Below, piece after piece: positions 26,501-38,500 of a DNA stretch of 64,000 nucleotides; positions within the stretch are counted from its first letter, which is position 1; every line of letters begins with the position of its first letter. The notes beneath the pieces are model-generated. The model was given only the letters and a program-made list of their open reading frames with translations, made no database searches and was not told the DNA's origin. Origin of the DNA: Bemisia tabaci (taxonomy: Eukaryota; Arthropoda; Insecta; Hemiptera; Aleyrodidae); contig NC_092794.1 in assembly GCF_918797505.1 (NCBI RefSeq), forward strand, positions 73,383,345-73,447,344, written 5' to 3'. The translations under genes and the position numbers were made by a program.

Positions 26501-29500
26501 AGAACCGTCCACGCACAAATCATGCGAGAACCGCTAATGTCCAGTGTATTGCTGGGAGTTTTGTGATGAAACTTATATTTTAAGTACCGCAATTGTCCAG
26601 AATTTTATTTTTTTAACTTTATGGGAATGATAATCTACCGCTTTAACATCTTTAGAATGAATTTTGAAAATATCAAATGGCTCCAAAACTGAGCGATTTT
26701 TTTGTATCATGCGAAAACCGCTAATGTCCATAATCCTTTCTTTTTAATCAATCAGTCCCAGACAGAAGAGGAGCTGGAAACTGTTAGAGATCCTTTTCTA
26801 CAATCCACTCTTGTAATAATCAACTTCTGAACATTTTTTAATCCCGCATTTAAAAGGCTTCTACAGTTTTTTGCAGTTCACTCAAAATAAGAGAAACTAG
26901 ACATTAGCGGTTTTCGCATGAGCCGATTCAATTTAGAATTCTGAAATAATAGTCCAGGCACCTGGTAAGTCTACCTGGAATTTTGGGTACACAGCGATTT
27001 TTTTGGCCTACTTTATGTTTTTTGGGTCGCTGAATCCGAATCTGAAGTTTCCGCACGCGTATCTGGTGAGCATTTTCCGCTATTTTGAAAAAATGGCCTA
27101 AAAAGGCCTTTTTTTGCGGTTTTTTTGATATAGCGGCTACGGATGAGGAAAAGTCCCGGATTTAGCTAATGTTTTGAATAGCTGACATAATTTGGAAGAA
27201 AATGGTGTATACATATGTTAGGTTTGCTTAAAAATTGAGGAAGATACAGCATCGTGAACATCGCGCCTATTCACGTTTTCGCGGCGCACCCCTTAGCGCG
27301 GTCCGGCTCGCCGCTGTCCGCCAAGTTCTGAGGCGTTACACGCTTTAAACGGTTTTCGTTTCAACAGTTTTTCATTTCTAACATTTAATAAATCATTTTA
27401 ATGCTTTATTATACCTGAAATGTGTTCCATCATCCCTTCCGTTTTCGCTATCCCTCCCTGAAAAAATGTCTTAATACAGTAAGATTGGATTAATTGCTAC
27501 TTTTTTCATCTCAGATGATTGTATTACCCTTAAGAGAGAACAAACGGATCCAAATGTCAAAAAAGTAATAAACTAATATTTACTAAAACGGGATAAATAT
27601 CCCCGTCCTCAACGTATTTGTGATGTCTCGCGAGATTCCGCGTGAGTGACTCACTATCTCAATGGTTTATTTTTTTCGAGGTGTTATCTTTCCCGTATTC
27701 TGGGGCTACAATCCTGGCTAGGATGCGGTCTTCGGGTTTCAACTGGGCTCCAGGATTATGCACTGCCTAGCATTTTCTTATCTCCGTGGCATTTTTATTG
27801 CACTCTGTCTGGACTTCACTAATTCTGCAGCAAAATATGCATCTTCAGTGGGCAGATGACTGCCAAACACGCATGTCGCGACTCCACCAGCGTGTTATTT
27901 ATTTACGCACGTACTTCTAAACTTTTGCGATGGACGTTGAAACTTCGTGTTTTATATGTGGCCAACCGTTGGCAAATCAACAAACAATAGACGTTAAAAG
28001 AAAAGGAGTGAGTGCTTTTCGCAAAGCTAGTGAAAAACGGCAAGACGGGAAAGTAGAGTTGATAGGGCGTAAAAGAAATAAAATAACTGTGCATAAGGTA
28101 TGCAGTAAAAATTACACGAGTGAGAGCCACATTTCAGCGTGGAATCGCCAAAATTCACCGTCTCAATCCGTGATTTTGCCCAAGAAAGTGTATTTTCCAT
28201 TCACAAAGCGATGTTTTCTTTGTGGCGATGCAATTGAAATTAAAGCAAAAGGAGGCAAAAAAAATCTCAATCGAAAAAGTATACGCGTTCAAATCGCCGT
28301 TAGTAATGTCACCCATCCGAAATTTGGTAATCGCTAGCTACTTCAACACCGATTAAGCGAAAGAGATATGCAAGATAATTGTATTGTGATCTATTATTAA
28401 TGTATGTACGTAAAAAGGTATACTCAAGTACATCCCTCATCTTTGCATCTCGTGTATGCACCTCGTATGTGTAAAATTACACAAATTTTGAAAGAAAATA
28501 TTGCTCTTTTCCGTAACTGCTTTTGCTTTCTTTATCTTTCTGAGCGAACACTGAAAAAAATTGCTGAAAAAGTTGTCTTAGTTTGAAAAATTATTTGATC
28601 TAAAGCGAATTATTTTTACTTGACGACAATCTTCTTCCGTTAAAAAAATTGTTCAATTTAGGTAAAGAAAATTAATGTCTTAGGTATCGATAATAAAGTG
28701 ATGTTCTTTTTAGATTAAAGAAAATTTCTTTGACACGAAAGACAATTTCAATACGTAAATGTTTTCCTATAAATGAAGTACATTTTTCTGTAACTACAGA
28801 AACCTTTTCTTAACAACCTCTCTTCATCAATGAACAACAGAGAACTATATTCAGAACAAATTTACAAATAAAGGACAACTCAGTTTTTATTTATGGTAAC
28901 CTATAGATACATATTGGGAACAAATAAAAGGTATAATGGGGTACATTGATAAAGAAAAAAGCAATAATATGTTTTACGAGTGTTAGAAATGAAAAACTAT
29001 TGAAACGAAAACCGTTTAAAGCGTGTAACGCCTCAGAACTTGGCGGACCGCGGCGAGCCGGACCGCGCTGAGGGGTGCGCCGCGAAAACGTGAATAGGCG
29101 CGATGTTCACGATGCTGTATCTTCCTCAATTTTTAAGCAAACCTAACATATGTATACACCATTTTCTTCCAAATTATGTCAGCTATTCAAAACATTAGCT
29201 AAATCCGGGACTTTTCCTTATCCGTAGCCGCTATATCAAAAAAACCGCAAAAAAAGGCCTTTTTAGGCCATTTTTTCAAAATAGCGGAAAATGCTCACCA
29301 GATACGCGTGCGGAAACTTCAGATTCGGATTCAGCGACCCAAAAAACATAAAGTAAGCCGAAAAAATCGCTGTGTACCCAAAATTCCAGGTAGCCTCATT
29401 TTTAGCTACCAGGCGCCTGGACTATAATGGGTGTGTCATTCAATTCCTTATGTATATAGGTGTTTTTATGGATGAGCCTGAAATTTTAGTTCCTTATTGC

Positions 29501-32500
29501 AAAATATGGTCCTCTTAAGATGCAAAGATGGATCACTAAACTAGTCATCAAAAGTTTCCACTCATTTAAAGTATGCTTGATTATTTGCTTTTTCTTAAAA
29601 ATTCATTTTATCTCATCTGTGCCAATTCTGTTGAATTTATTTGTATTTTATTAAGAAATGTCTCCTTGAAATGTATTTAGGATGGTTTGTCCCCTTTTTT
29701 TTTACTGTCAAGAATCCCACATAAATCTTTCTTTTTGTATCAAGGTGCATCATGGATGTCAGATTTAAAATTTGGATTGTGTCCTCAAGCATTTTGGCTC
29801 AACAAAGAACAATGCTGTTGGTCATGGTCATCCAATGAAACCTCTATTGAAGATTCCAGAAATTGTTCACAGGTGATAATACACATTTTCCACAAGAAAT
29901 CCTGGCACTCAAAATAAACACTTGCATAGTCAAATGAGCTCAAACGTTTTAAATTAAAGACTTAAAAGAGAATACAATTCTTTTAAGGCTTTGATGAAAG
30001 AGTTGGATTAGGTAGCGCGATTTTAATTTCTTATCTCTGGTACAAGTCAGCACATGGCAGGCGAAGCCGTATGATTTCTCGATCCTAATAACCCATAGTT
30101 GAAGTCTGACGCCTGAAGTCTTGGATTTGGCCCAAACAGATGTACCCATTTGATGTACAACAGTGATGGTTTTATAATTTCTGCAGAGCTAGTTTCAATT
30201 GACAATGAGCTACAAGCTACATCTGGTTTGTAGATTTTTCACAAATCAAGTTTTACCGATGTTCGTCAACTTTGCTCAAGCCTTTACTTCACGGCTGGAT
30301 CCAGGCAGTTGAAAATTTTTTTTGTCACCCACAAAATTAGCTGTAACTAAGTAAAGTCTACTTCATGGAAAGTTTTCCGAATGTTAGACTGTCCAGCGCA
30401 AGCTTAAAACTAGTTGATAAAACGATGTAGTTTAATGCTCTATGATAAAATGTTTGAGCGTCTGAACAAGGCCCATATAAAAACCTTTCCATCCCCTCCT
30501 CTGCAATGCAGGTGCCAAAGTTTTATGTGCAATCGTGCAATATTCATAGAAATATTAGGTATGTAATTTTAAAATTGTTTGAGCCAACTTTTTTGTCAAC
30601 AGACTAATCGTGACTTCGTGTGGATCCAATGGGCCACTAGACAAGGGATGAATTTCAGCATTCTGATACATGTTTCTACACCAAAATTTCACGTAGAACA
30701 CGATACGCACAACGAAAATTGCCGAGATAAACTCCTTACGAAAATATTTAATGATTCTTGATGCGTGAAATCAAACCACCCGCTCATGAAAACTCAATAC
30801 TCTGCGTGATTCATATTGTGCGCTAAACGTTATCATGACAGTCTCTGCGATATAAAAATCTGGCAACCTCAATCTTGACGCTTTGGCTCAGCTGTAGCAA
30901 ATTGCTTATAGTGAACAAAACATGGTGGGGAATCAACATTGCTTGATTGAGAGGCTTGCTGAAACCGTTGTAGTGCGAGATTTGACTCGCGTGGAGCTTT
31001 GAGTTTCTTGTGAGCGGGCAGTTCAAATTCCTCGTAACGTATGTGAAATAAAAATGTTAATATCTTTGTTAGGAGTTTGTTTTGGTAATTTTCGTCGCGC
31101 GAATCGTGTTTTACGTGAAATTCTGATTAAAAAAACATGTATCAGAATGCTTACATTCGTACCTTGTCTAGTGGTCCATTCCACCTTGTAAGGTATGATG
31201 TCTCGATGTAACAAGACATGAGACAGGAGAAGACATCACTTTTCAAACAACTCTCGCAATATCTCAGGAACTGTCACAGTTATTGACACATGGTTCAGAC
31301 TAGTCCTCATCTTTGTTGTACAGTGTGATCCTAAAGTCCCGCACCACCCCAATGAAGCTTAGGGTTCTTGCTCCTTTTTAATGCCTGGTGCCAGTGGTGT
31401 GGGACTTTCAGATCAACCTGCAGAATGAATCAGGTTTAATAGATATCACAATTAAACAGCAATGCCTCTCACATATTTTTTAATCCATAAACTGATTTTT
31501 TTGATAGTGGATGAGTTGGTCAGAAATTATTGCAGAATCTAATACAGGAGCCGGAGCATTCATAGTTTCCTACATATTTTTCATTGCTTGGGCGCTGCTC
31601 TTTGCATCTCTGGCTGCGTCTCTGGTCAGAATGTTTGCTCCTTACGCATGTGGATCTGGTATACCCGAGGTATGTCTACTTTTTTACGGTTCTTTTTATT
31701 TTCAACCTCATTCCCTCAGTCCCCTAATATTTTTAGCCAAAAAATTATAACCTTGAAACCCTTATCATTTCTTCAATTTGGTTGTTGAACACTTTGGATG
31801 ACAAGAAAGCACTGTACAAAGCAGAAAATCCAGATAGTTTACGGTCTCTTTTAAATTCACATCAAGGTCGCTGAAAGTCTGGAAAACCCGGAAGGTCAGA
31901 GAAAGTCAGGAAATTTGCGGCAACTGGGGAAAGTCAAGGAATTCACAGGTAAAGTCAGGGAATTTTGCAAGGTGCATTTAGCAGAAATGGGTGTTCTTTG
32001 AAGGAAAAATAACCAAAATTTGACACTTGTAAGTAAGCAAAATAAAGCTTCTTAACAATTTAGTTTCTTTAACAGAAAGTATTTTGTACGTTCAGAAAGT
32101 TAACTTTTATTATGTTTGAACAGACCTAGGACTGTTCAGACGTATCCAAAGTTACTGATTCTAGCAAAATTAAGTAATAAGGCTAGACGCAAAAATATAA
32201 ACTCAAGGTAATGTGTCAACAAAGTAGGGTACAAAATGTAACTTCCAAATTTGCTAAACTCACTACCAAACCTCTTAAATAACCTTCTAATTCAAATCTT
32301 CAAACCTTCAGGGCTATTAAAAATCCAAAATCTAAAAAATAAAAAATGGGCTGCAGCAGTTTTTGCATAAGCAGTTACAATTAAGGTATCATCAAATATT
32401 TGCTTTATCAACGGCACAAATAAAACAGAATAATTTTAAAAACTGCAAGTAACTTTACGAGAGTGCACAATTTATTTTAAAAGTAAAAAAAGACAGACAC

Positions 32501-35500
32501 ACTCAATAATCATTTGTTTCCAAACAAAATAAAAAATATGACTATCTTTCAATCATTTTTGAAAATTTTCAGATCTACTGCTTGAAAATATAAAAATACT
32601 TTTGAATGAAACTATTTGCCAAGTGTATAGGAACTGCCTTTGTACGTAATTATATCCTCTAACTTATTTGTTACAGATTAAGACAATTCTGAGTGGGTTC
32701 ATCATTCGTGGTTATTTAGGAAAATGGACTTTGATCATTAAGTCAGTCGGTATCATGTTATCTGTATCCGCTGGACTTAGTTTAGGAAAAGAAGGTCCGA
32801 TGGTCCACATAGCCTCATGTATAGGTATGTATTTCTTCTATGACTGTTTTCATCTATGATTGGGCATCATTTTTTGAAAGTAATCTCCTGAAAAACTTCT
32901 GTACGATGGTTTTTGTCTGTCCTTTCAAATCCTTGTACCAATTATGTTTTTTCTTTAAAAAGTAAAGATGTCGCAGCAAGCCTTGATGGAAAATAAGGCA
33001 AATTCCCTCGTTCGATGATAGGAACAAGACTAATTTTTGCCGATAACATGAAAATTGTTCTTTATACTAAATCATGTCGTAATAATGTGAAAAATCAAAT
33101 ATCTTGCCATCATATGAATTGAAAGCAGCAAGTGGCCATGTGGGGGTGGCAAACAGAGAGATTTGCACCTAACTGCTAGGAGCTGCTGCACCACTGTTGC
33201 TGTCACATGAGTTACAGGTTTGAGAAGCTGCAAGGCTTCATTTGCTGTGAAAGGTGAATTTACCCATATCTTGCTCTGAATTCCTCTCAGTATTTGCTCA
33301 ATGTTCTAGCATATTGGAAGTAAAAATATTTTGATGACCTTCGCCTCTTTTTCTCAAGCTTTTTTCAATGTCTCTCTTTTAAAATGGGTGAAACAAAAAC
33401 AGCTTAACTGTCGTTGTTGAAGCAACGGACAAGGTAACTCATTTTTAACGTGACACCTTCAAGGGCTGACATTTACAATCAAGTAATTTTGAAGGTCTAG
33501 CATTTTACAATGCGCTATCTGCAGGCTTTTGATCAAACTAAAAGTTACTCTCAATGCCCCAGAAAGCGTTCCACTGATACTATAATCGGGATATTGTCTT
33601 CTTTGAGCACTGTTTTTAAGTGCGAAGGTGCTGCAATTTTTGCTTACATCTGTGGCTATCCCCGTGTCAAGGGGTCATAATTTGCTCATCATTTTTAAAT
33701 ATAGTACGGTGGCTTAGCGCCAAAAAAGGGCCGAAAGCTGCAAATCGTGATTAAGTTTTGCCACTTTTGGAGGTCAAACTAGATGATATTTTAAGCGTTT
33801 TGAGTTGAAGAGGCATTTTCAAAATGATGGCAGATCCAAGATGGCGGCCATTCAAAATGGCGTCCGGGCGCATACTTTGAGCCGCTATAGATCAAGATCC
33901 ACTGAACCGATTTAATTTTTCTTTTTTTTTTGTTTGATAGATAATTAAAAGGTAAATATAACAAAATCACAAAATTTTTGATTCTAACAATATACAGGGT
34001 GTTTTTTTTTCATAAAAACCGGTTTTTGTGTACTGAAAAAAAAGCTTTTAACCCATTTATCTTTTAAAATCGCATTATTAAGGTCACTTTTAATACTCAC
34101 CATGTAAAAAAGCGTCTTTTAAGCTTTCCAACGATATATTACATGATGAGTCTATGATTTAAGGTTTCCGCGCCACTGCGATCCGCGCGGCGGCGGCACA
34201 GCGCGGGCCTGCATAAATTAGTCCACGGGCATATGTTGAAAAGAAGCCTCCCGTGGAATAGTAAATGGAGTAAGTGTGGAAAATGCCCTAATCTCTTCTT
34301 TTCGATGTGTAGAAAAATAATTTTGATGTTGTCAAGCTCAATTTTGCGTCCAACCCCACCAATTCAACATGGCGGCTAAAATGGGGGCTCGGGGGTTGAA
34401 GATAAGGGAATTTGTTTTTGATGTCGTGTATGGGGTTCATCACTTTGTAATTTTGGTCGTAGAATCCGAATTTGAGGTCCAAAATTGTCTCCGGCTCAAA
34501 GGGATGCCCAAAATCAAATATAGCCGCCAAAATTTCCGCGATAGGGTCAAATCTCCGAAAGTTGCGTAAAAGTGCCGAGGAGGGTATCTTTCCTAGGGTT
34601 TTTTGGGTCGTAGATTTTACTGATGAGGTCAGAATTTTACTACGGGTTTATTGAAGCCCAAAAATTTCAATATGGCGGCCAAATGGCTGCCGTTGCGGGG
34701 TGAAATATTTTGTGGAGGTTCGTATCGTCGAGTGAGGTGTCCCTTAGGGCGCGGCTTATTTTCGTCGATTATGTTTCATTTAGCCGCAGCTCATTTAGCC
34801 ACGTGGCAAAATGCAACAAAAAATGTTGCATCTTGCCACAGATTTTAGGTGCTATGTGGCTAATCGAAACAAGAAAAATTAGTGTGGCAAACGTGGCAAA
34901 GTGCAACAAATTATGTTGCAGTTAGCCACATGGCCAAAGGATAAAACCAGGTATCTGCATTGCAGCGTTACCGGACCTAATCGAAACGAACTTGACCTAA
35001 CCTAACCTAACCTTACCTAAGATGACCTAATCTAAGAATCTTTCCGACTGGCGACTTGGACGGTCAACCATTGGAATTCGGCGGTTAACCCCGAATCTCC
35101 ACCGCGGCGGTGCATATTCGGGGATCGAGCACCTCAACGTTTTCATGTAGACAACTAAGATGGCGGCGGGTTTTGCCGACTGGCGACTTGGACGGTCAAC
35201 CGTTGGAATTCGGCGATTTACCCCGAATCTCCACCGCGGCGGTGCGTTTTCGGGGGTTCGGCACTCTCAACGTTGTGACGGACCGCCGCCATATTTGTTT
35301 ACGAAACCAAGCCTACCGATCGCATGCCCAAGCATCGTGTGCTGATCGATTATAGTATAATAATTCAAAATTAATTTAATCGTTTCAGTCGTTCCATTTT
35401 AGCCTCAATAAGCTAAGCTCACCGTTACGCGAACGTAAGTATTTGTTTACTTTTTGCAACTGTTTCACTCCACTTGTACATTGTACCAGGGACGAGTTCT

Positions 35501-38500
35501 ATAGGACGCCGTTCTGTTGTGAGCGGGTGATTGCAGCGCATTCTCGCGTAGGATCCTAGTCAACTCAGAGGATCCTTCCCCCCGAACCTCGACTCGTCCA
35601 TCGCCCGCTCCAAAAGTGAGGTTAAGCCGGATATTGAAAAATAACACATAAGGCGGCTGAATTCTTGAAAAATAAGTATATTTTTGGCGTTTTTCCACCC
35701 CTTTCGACAAGGAAGGGCCCGCCGCATGTGATAGTACGATGAAAAATTCGATTTTTCGCAGTTATACGCGATCCTACGGATTTTAATGAAGTCCAACAAC
35801 TGATAACAGCAGTGAGTTGCGAGGATCCTACGCGCGATAGCAGCACTAGTACCTGCTCACGAATTTTTACATTGACTCTTACGGGAGTCCAGGGTCCTAT
35901 AGAACTGGTCCCTGATTGTACCAATGTCTTCATGGAGTGGGTTTTCCACCGGAATTTACGTATAAAAGTCTCCAAACGTCTCTGATTACCTAATTGGTAT
36001 GAATATCTAGTATTCTCAAATTTAAATGTAGTAGCGCTGCTTGATTTTGTAACTTTTAACTTCGAAGTTGTTTGTGATACCTCTTCGTTGATGCATCAAA
36101 GGTAACACCAGCCTCTTGCCGTAATGTGTCAATATTTGCGAAAGACGTCGAACATCCAACAAATTCCATTGCTCTCAGCAGTATAAACCATTATTTCAGT
36201 ATTTTCCAGACCAAGTGCAAATAACTGAAAGGATGAATGCATAAATATCTCTTGACGCTTGCTGCCTGTTGGGCTGATTGTTTTATTTGTGTTGGGGTCA
36301 GAACAAAGCTAAATCAATGGCTTTTCTAGTTCAGAGGTAAGGAATTTATCTCAAGAGAATAATTTGATTCTGTTGTGCAGCCTCTCATAACACAGCCAGA
36401 CCTAAAGTCTACATGCTTCTTTTGAGGTCAGAAAGGTCTTTAAAGAAGTCAATATAAGTGAAAATTTTTTTTCGAGCCCTCAGCTACTTTATCTGCAAAG
36501 TGAAATCTACATTTTAACCATTCATGCTAGATATTCCAGAGAAATTGGTCAGTGATGAGTCTAAGTGTGTAGACTCTGATGGAAAATCCACCGGACAATG
36601 ACGCTGGTGTTTTGAAGACAGTTACAAAAAAAAACAAATGTTTGCAAATGCGTAACAGACAAGTATCGAAATCTGAAGTCTACCATAAACGTACGACTTA
36701 ACGTAGATTTGAAAGATTAGATTGAATGATTAAATGTAGCTGTGCCATTTCAGCTGGACCCGGGAAATCTAACTGGAGAGGTCTTGTGCCTGCGGGGAGG
36801 GAGTTGGGCGCTGCTGACACACTTCACAGTGAAATTGACCAAAATTGTCCCAGAAAAATGTTAGTACTCTCTCTGAATAAGGGGGAGGGGACAATCCCTA
36901 TTTGCCTGATGTGTGAGAATTTTCACCCTCATGATAAATTTTAATTTGAAAAAATATGTTCCTCCTAGAGGCCCAACCCCTTTCTTGCTAGCACCATTTA
37001 CATTTTTAAAGCAGCCTCAGTCTTGATAGCCTGCTGAATGGGTTCCATAATGAACAGAGATGCAAAATTGCATGCAATTTCATATAAGGTAAAATTTCAT
37101 GAAAGTATAACTTCTGCAATAGGCTCAGTAGGCCGTGAAATGCGTAGAATCAGAAAATCTCAATATTTAACAAAATAAGAGTCAAACTCTTAATTTTATT
37201 ATAAGATAATTTTATGGGTGGTGTACACTCCTCCTAAGAAATCTGTGTACTTTCATATCATGTTAGATTTCATTTTACATCCCTGATAAGTGATGACAAA
37301 AAATCTCTGAAAAGAAGGAATGAATGCTGAGGATGGTCGCTCAAGACTCATTCTTCTGGCTGCTACTTTTTCTCTCCTAGAATGCATTGATAAACGGCGA
37401 CATTGCAGCTTTTGTCTTAACGGGAGAAAACTTCCTTCATTCGACTATCAGGAATTAATATTAACTTGATAAAAATATTTAAATGTAAATTTTAATTAAG
37501 TACGTGGTTGCTTCAAGTCCGCTTAAAGTGTGGATCTTGCCCGCGATCCATAAATTCAAAACACCCGCGCAATATGCGCCGCCATCTTAGTTGTTTACAT
37601 GAAAACGTTGAGGTGCTCGATCCCCGAACATGCACCGCCGCGGTGGAGATTCGGGGTAAATCGCCGAATTCCAACGGTTGACCGTCCAAGTCGCCAGTCG
37701 GAAAGATTCAGATGGCGGCGCATATTGCGCGGGTGTTTTGAATTTATGGATCGCAGGCAAGATCCACACTTTAAGCGGACTTGAAGCAACCATGTACTTA
37801 ATTAAAATTTACATTTAAATATTTTTATCAAGTTAATATTAATTCCTGATAGTCGAATGAAGGAAGTTTTCTCCCGTTAAGACAAAAGCTGCAATGTCGC
37901 CGTTTATCAATGCATTCTAGGAGAGAAAAAGTAGGAGCCAGAAGAATGAGTCTTGAGCGACCATCCTCAGCATCCATTCCTTCTTTTCCGAGATTTTTTG
38001 TCATCACTTATCAGGGATGCAAAATGAAATCTAACATGATATGAAAGTACACAGATTTCTAAGGAGGAGTGTACACCACCCATAAAATTATCTTATAATA
38101 AAATTAAGAGTTTGACTCTTATTTTGTTAAATATTGAGATTTTCTGATTCTACGCATTTCACGGCCTACTGAGTCTATTGCAGAAGTTATACTTTCATGA
38201 AATTTTACCTTATATGAAATTGCATGCAATTTTGCATCTCTGTTCATTATGGAGCCCATTCAGCAGGCTATCAAGACTGAGGTTGCTTTAAAAATGTAAA
38301 TGGTGCTAGCAAGAAAGGGGTTGGGCCTACAGGAGGAACATATTTTTTCAAATTAAAATTTATCATGAGGGCATGAGGGTGAAAATTCTCACACATCAGG
38401 CAAATAGGGATTGTCCCCTCCCCTTATTCAGTGAGAGTACTAACATTTTTCTGGGACAATTTTGGTCAATTTCACTGTGAAGTGTGTCAGCAGCGCCCAA

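Noticed and set aside
34996..35012. Telomere or chromosome end
   Set aside because: Only about three CCTAA units, inside nested intronic elements.
36726..36944. 72-residue open frame, mirrored at 38396-38578
   Set aside because: It lies in the palindrome arms; the two copies are the same sequence on opposite strands and show no recognisable domain.
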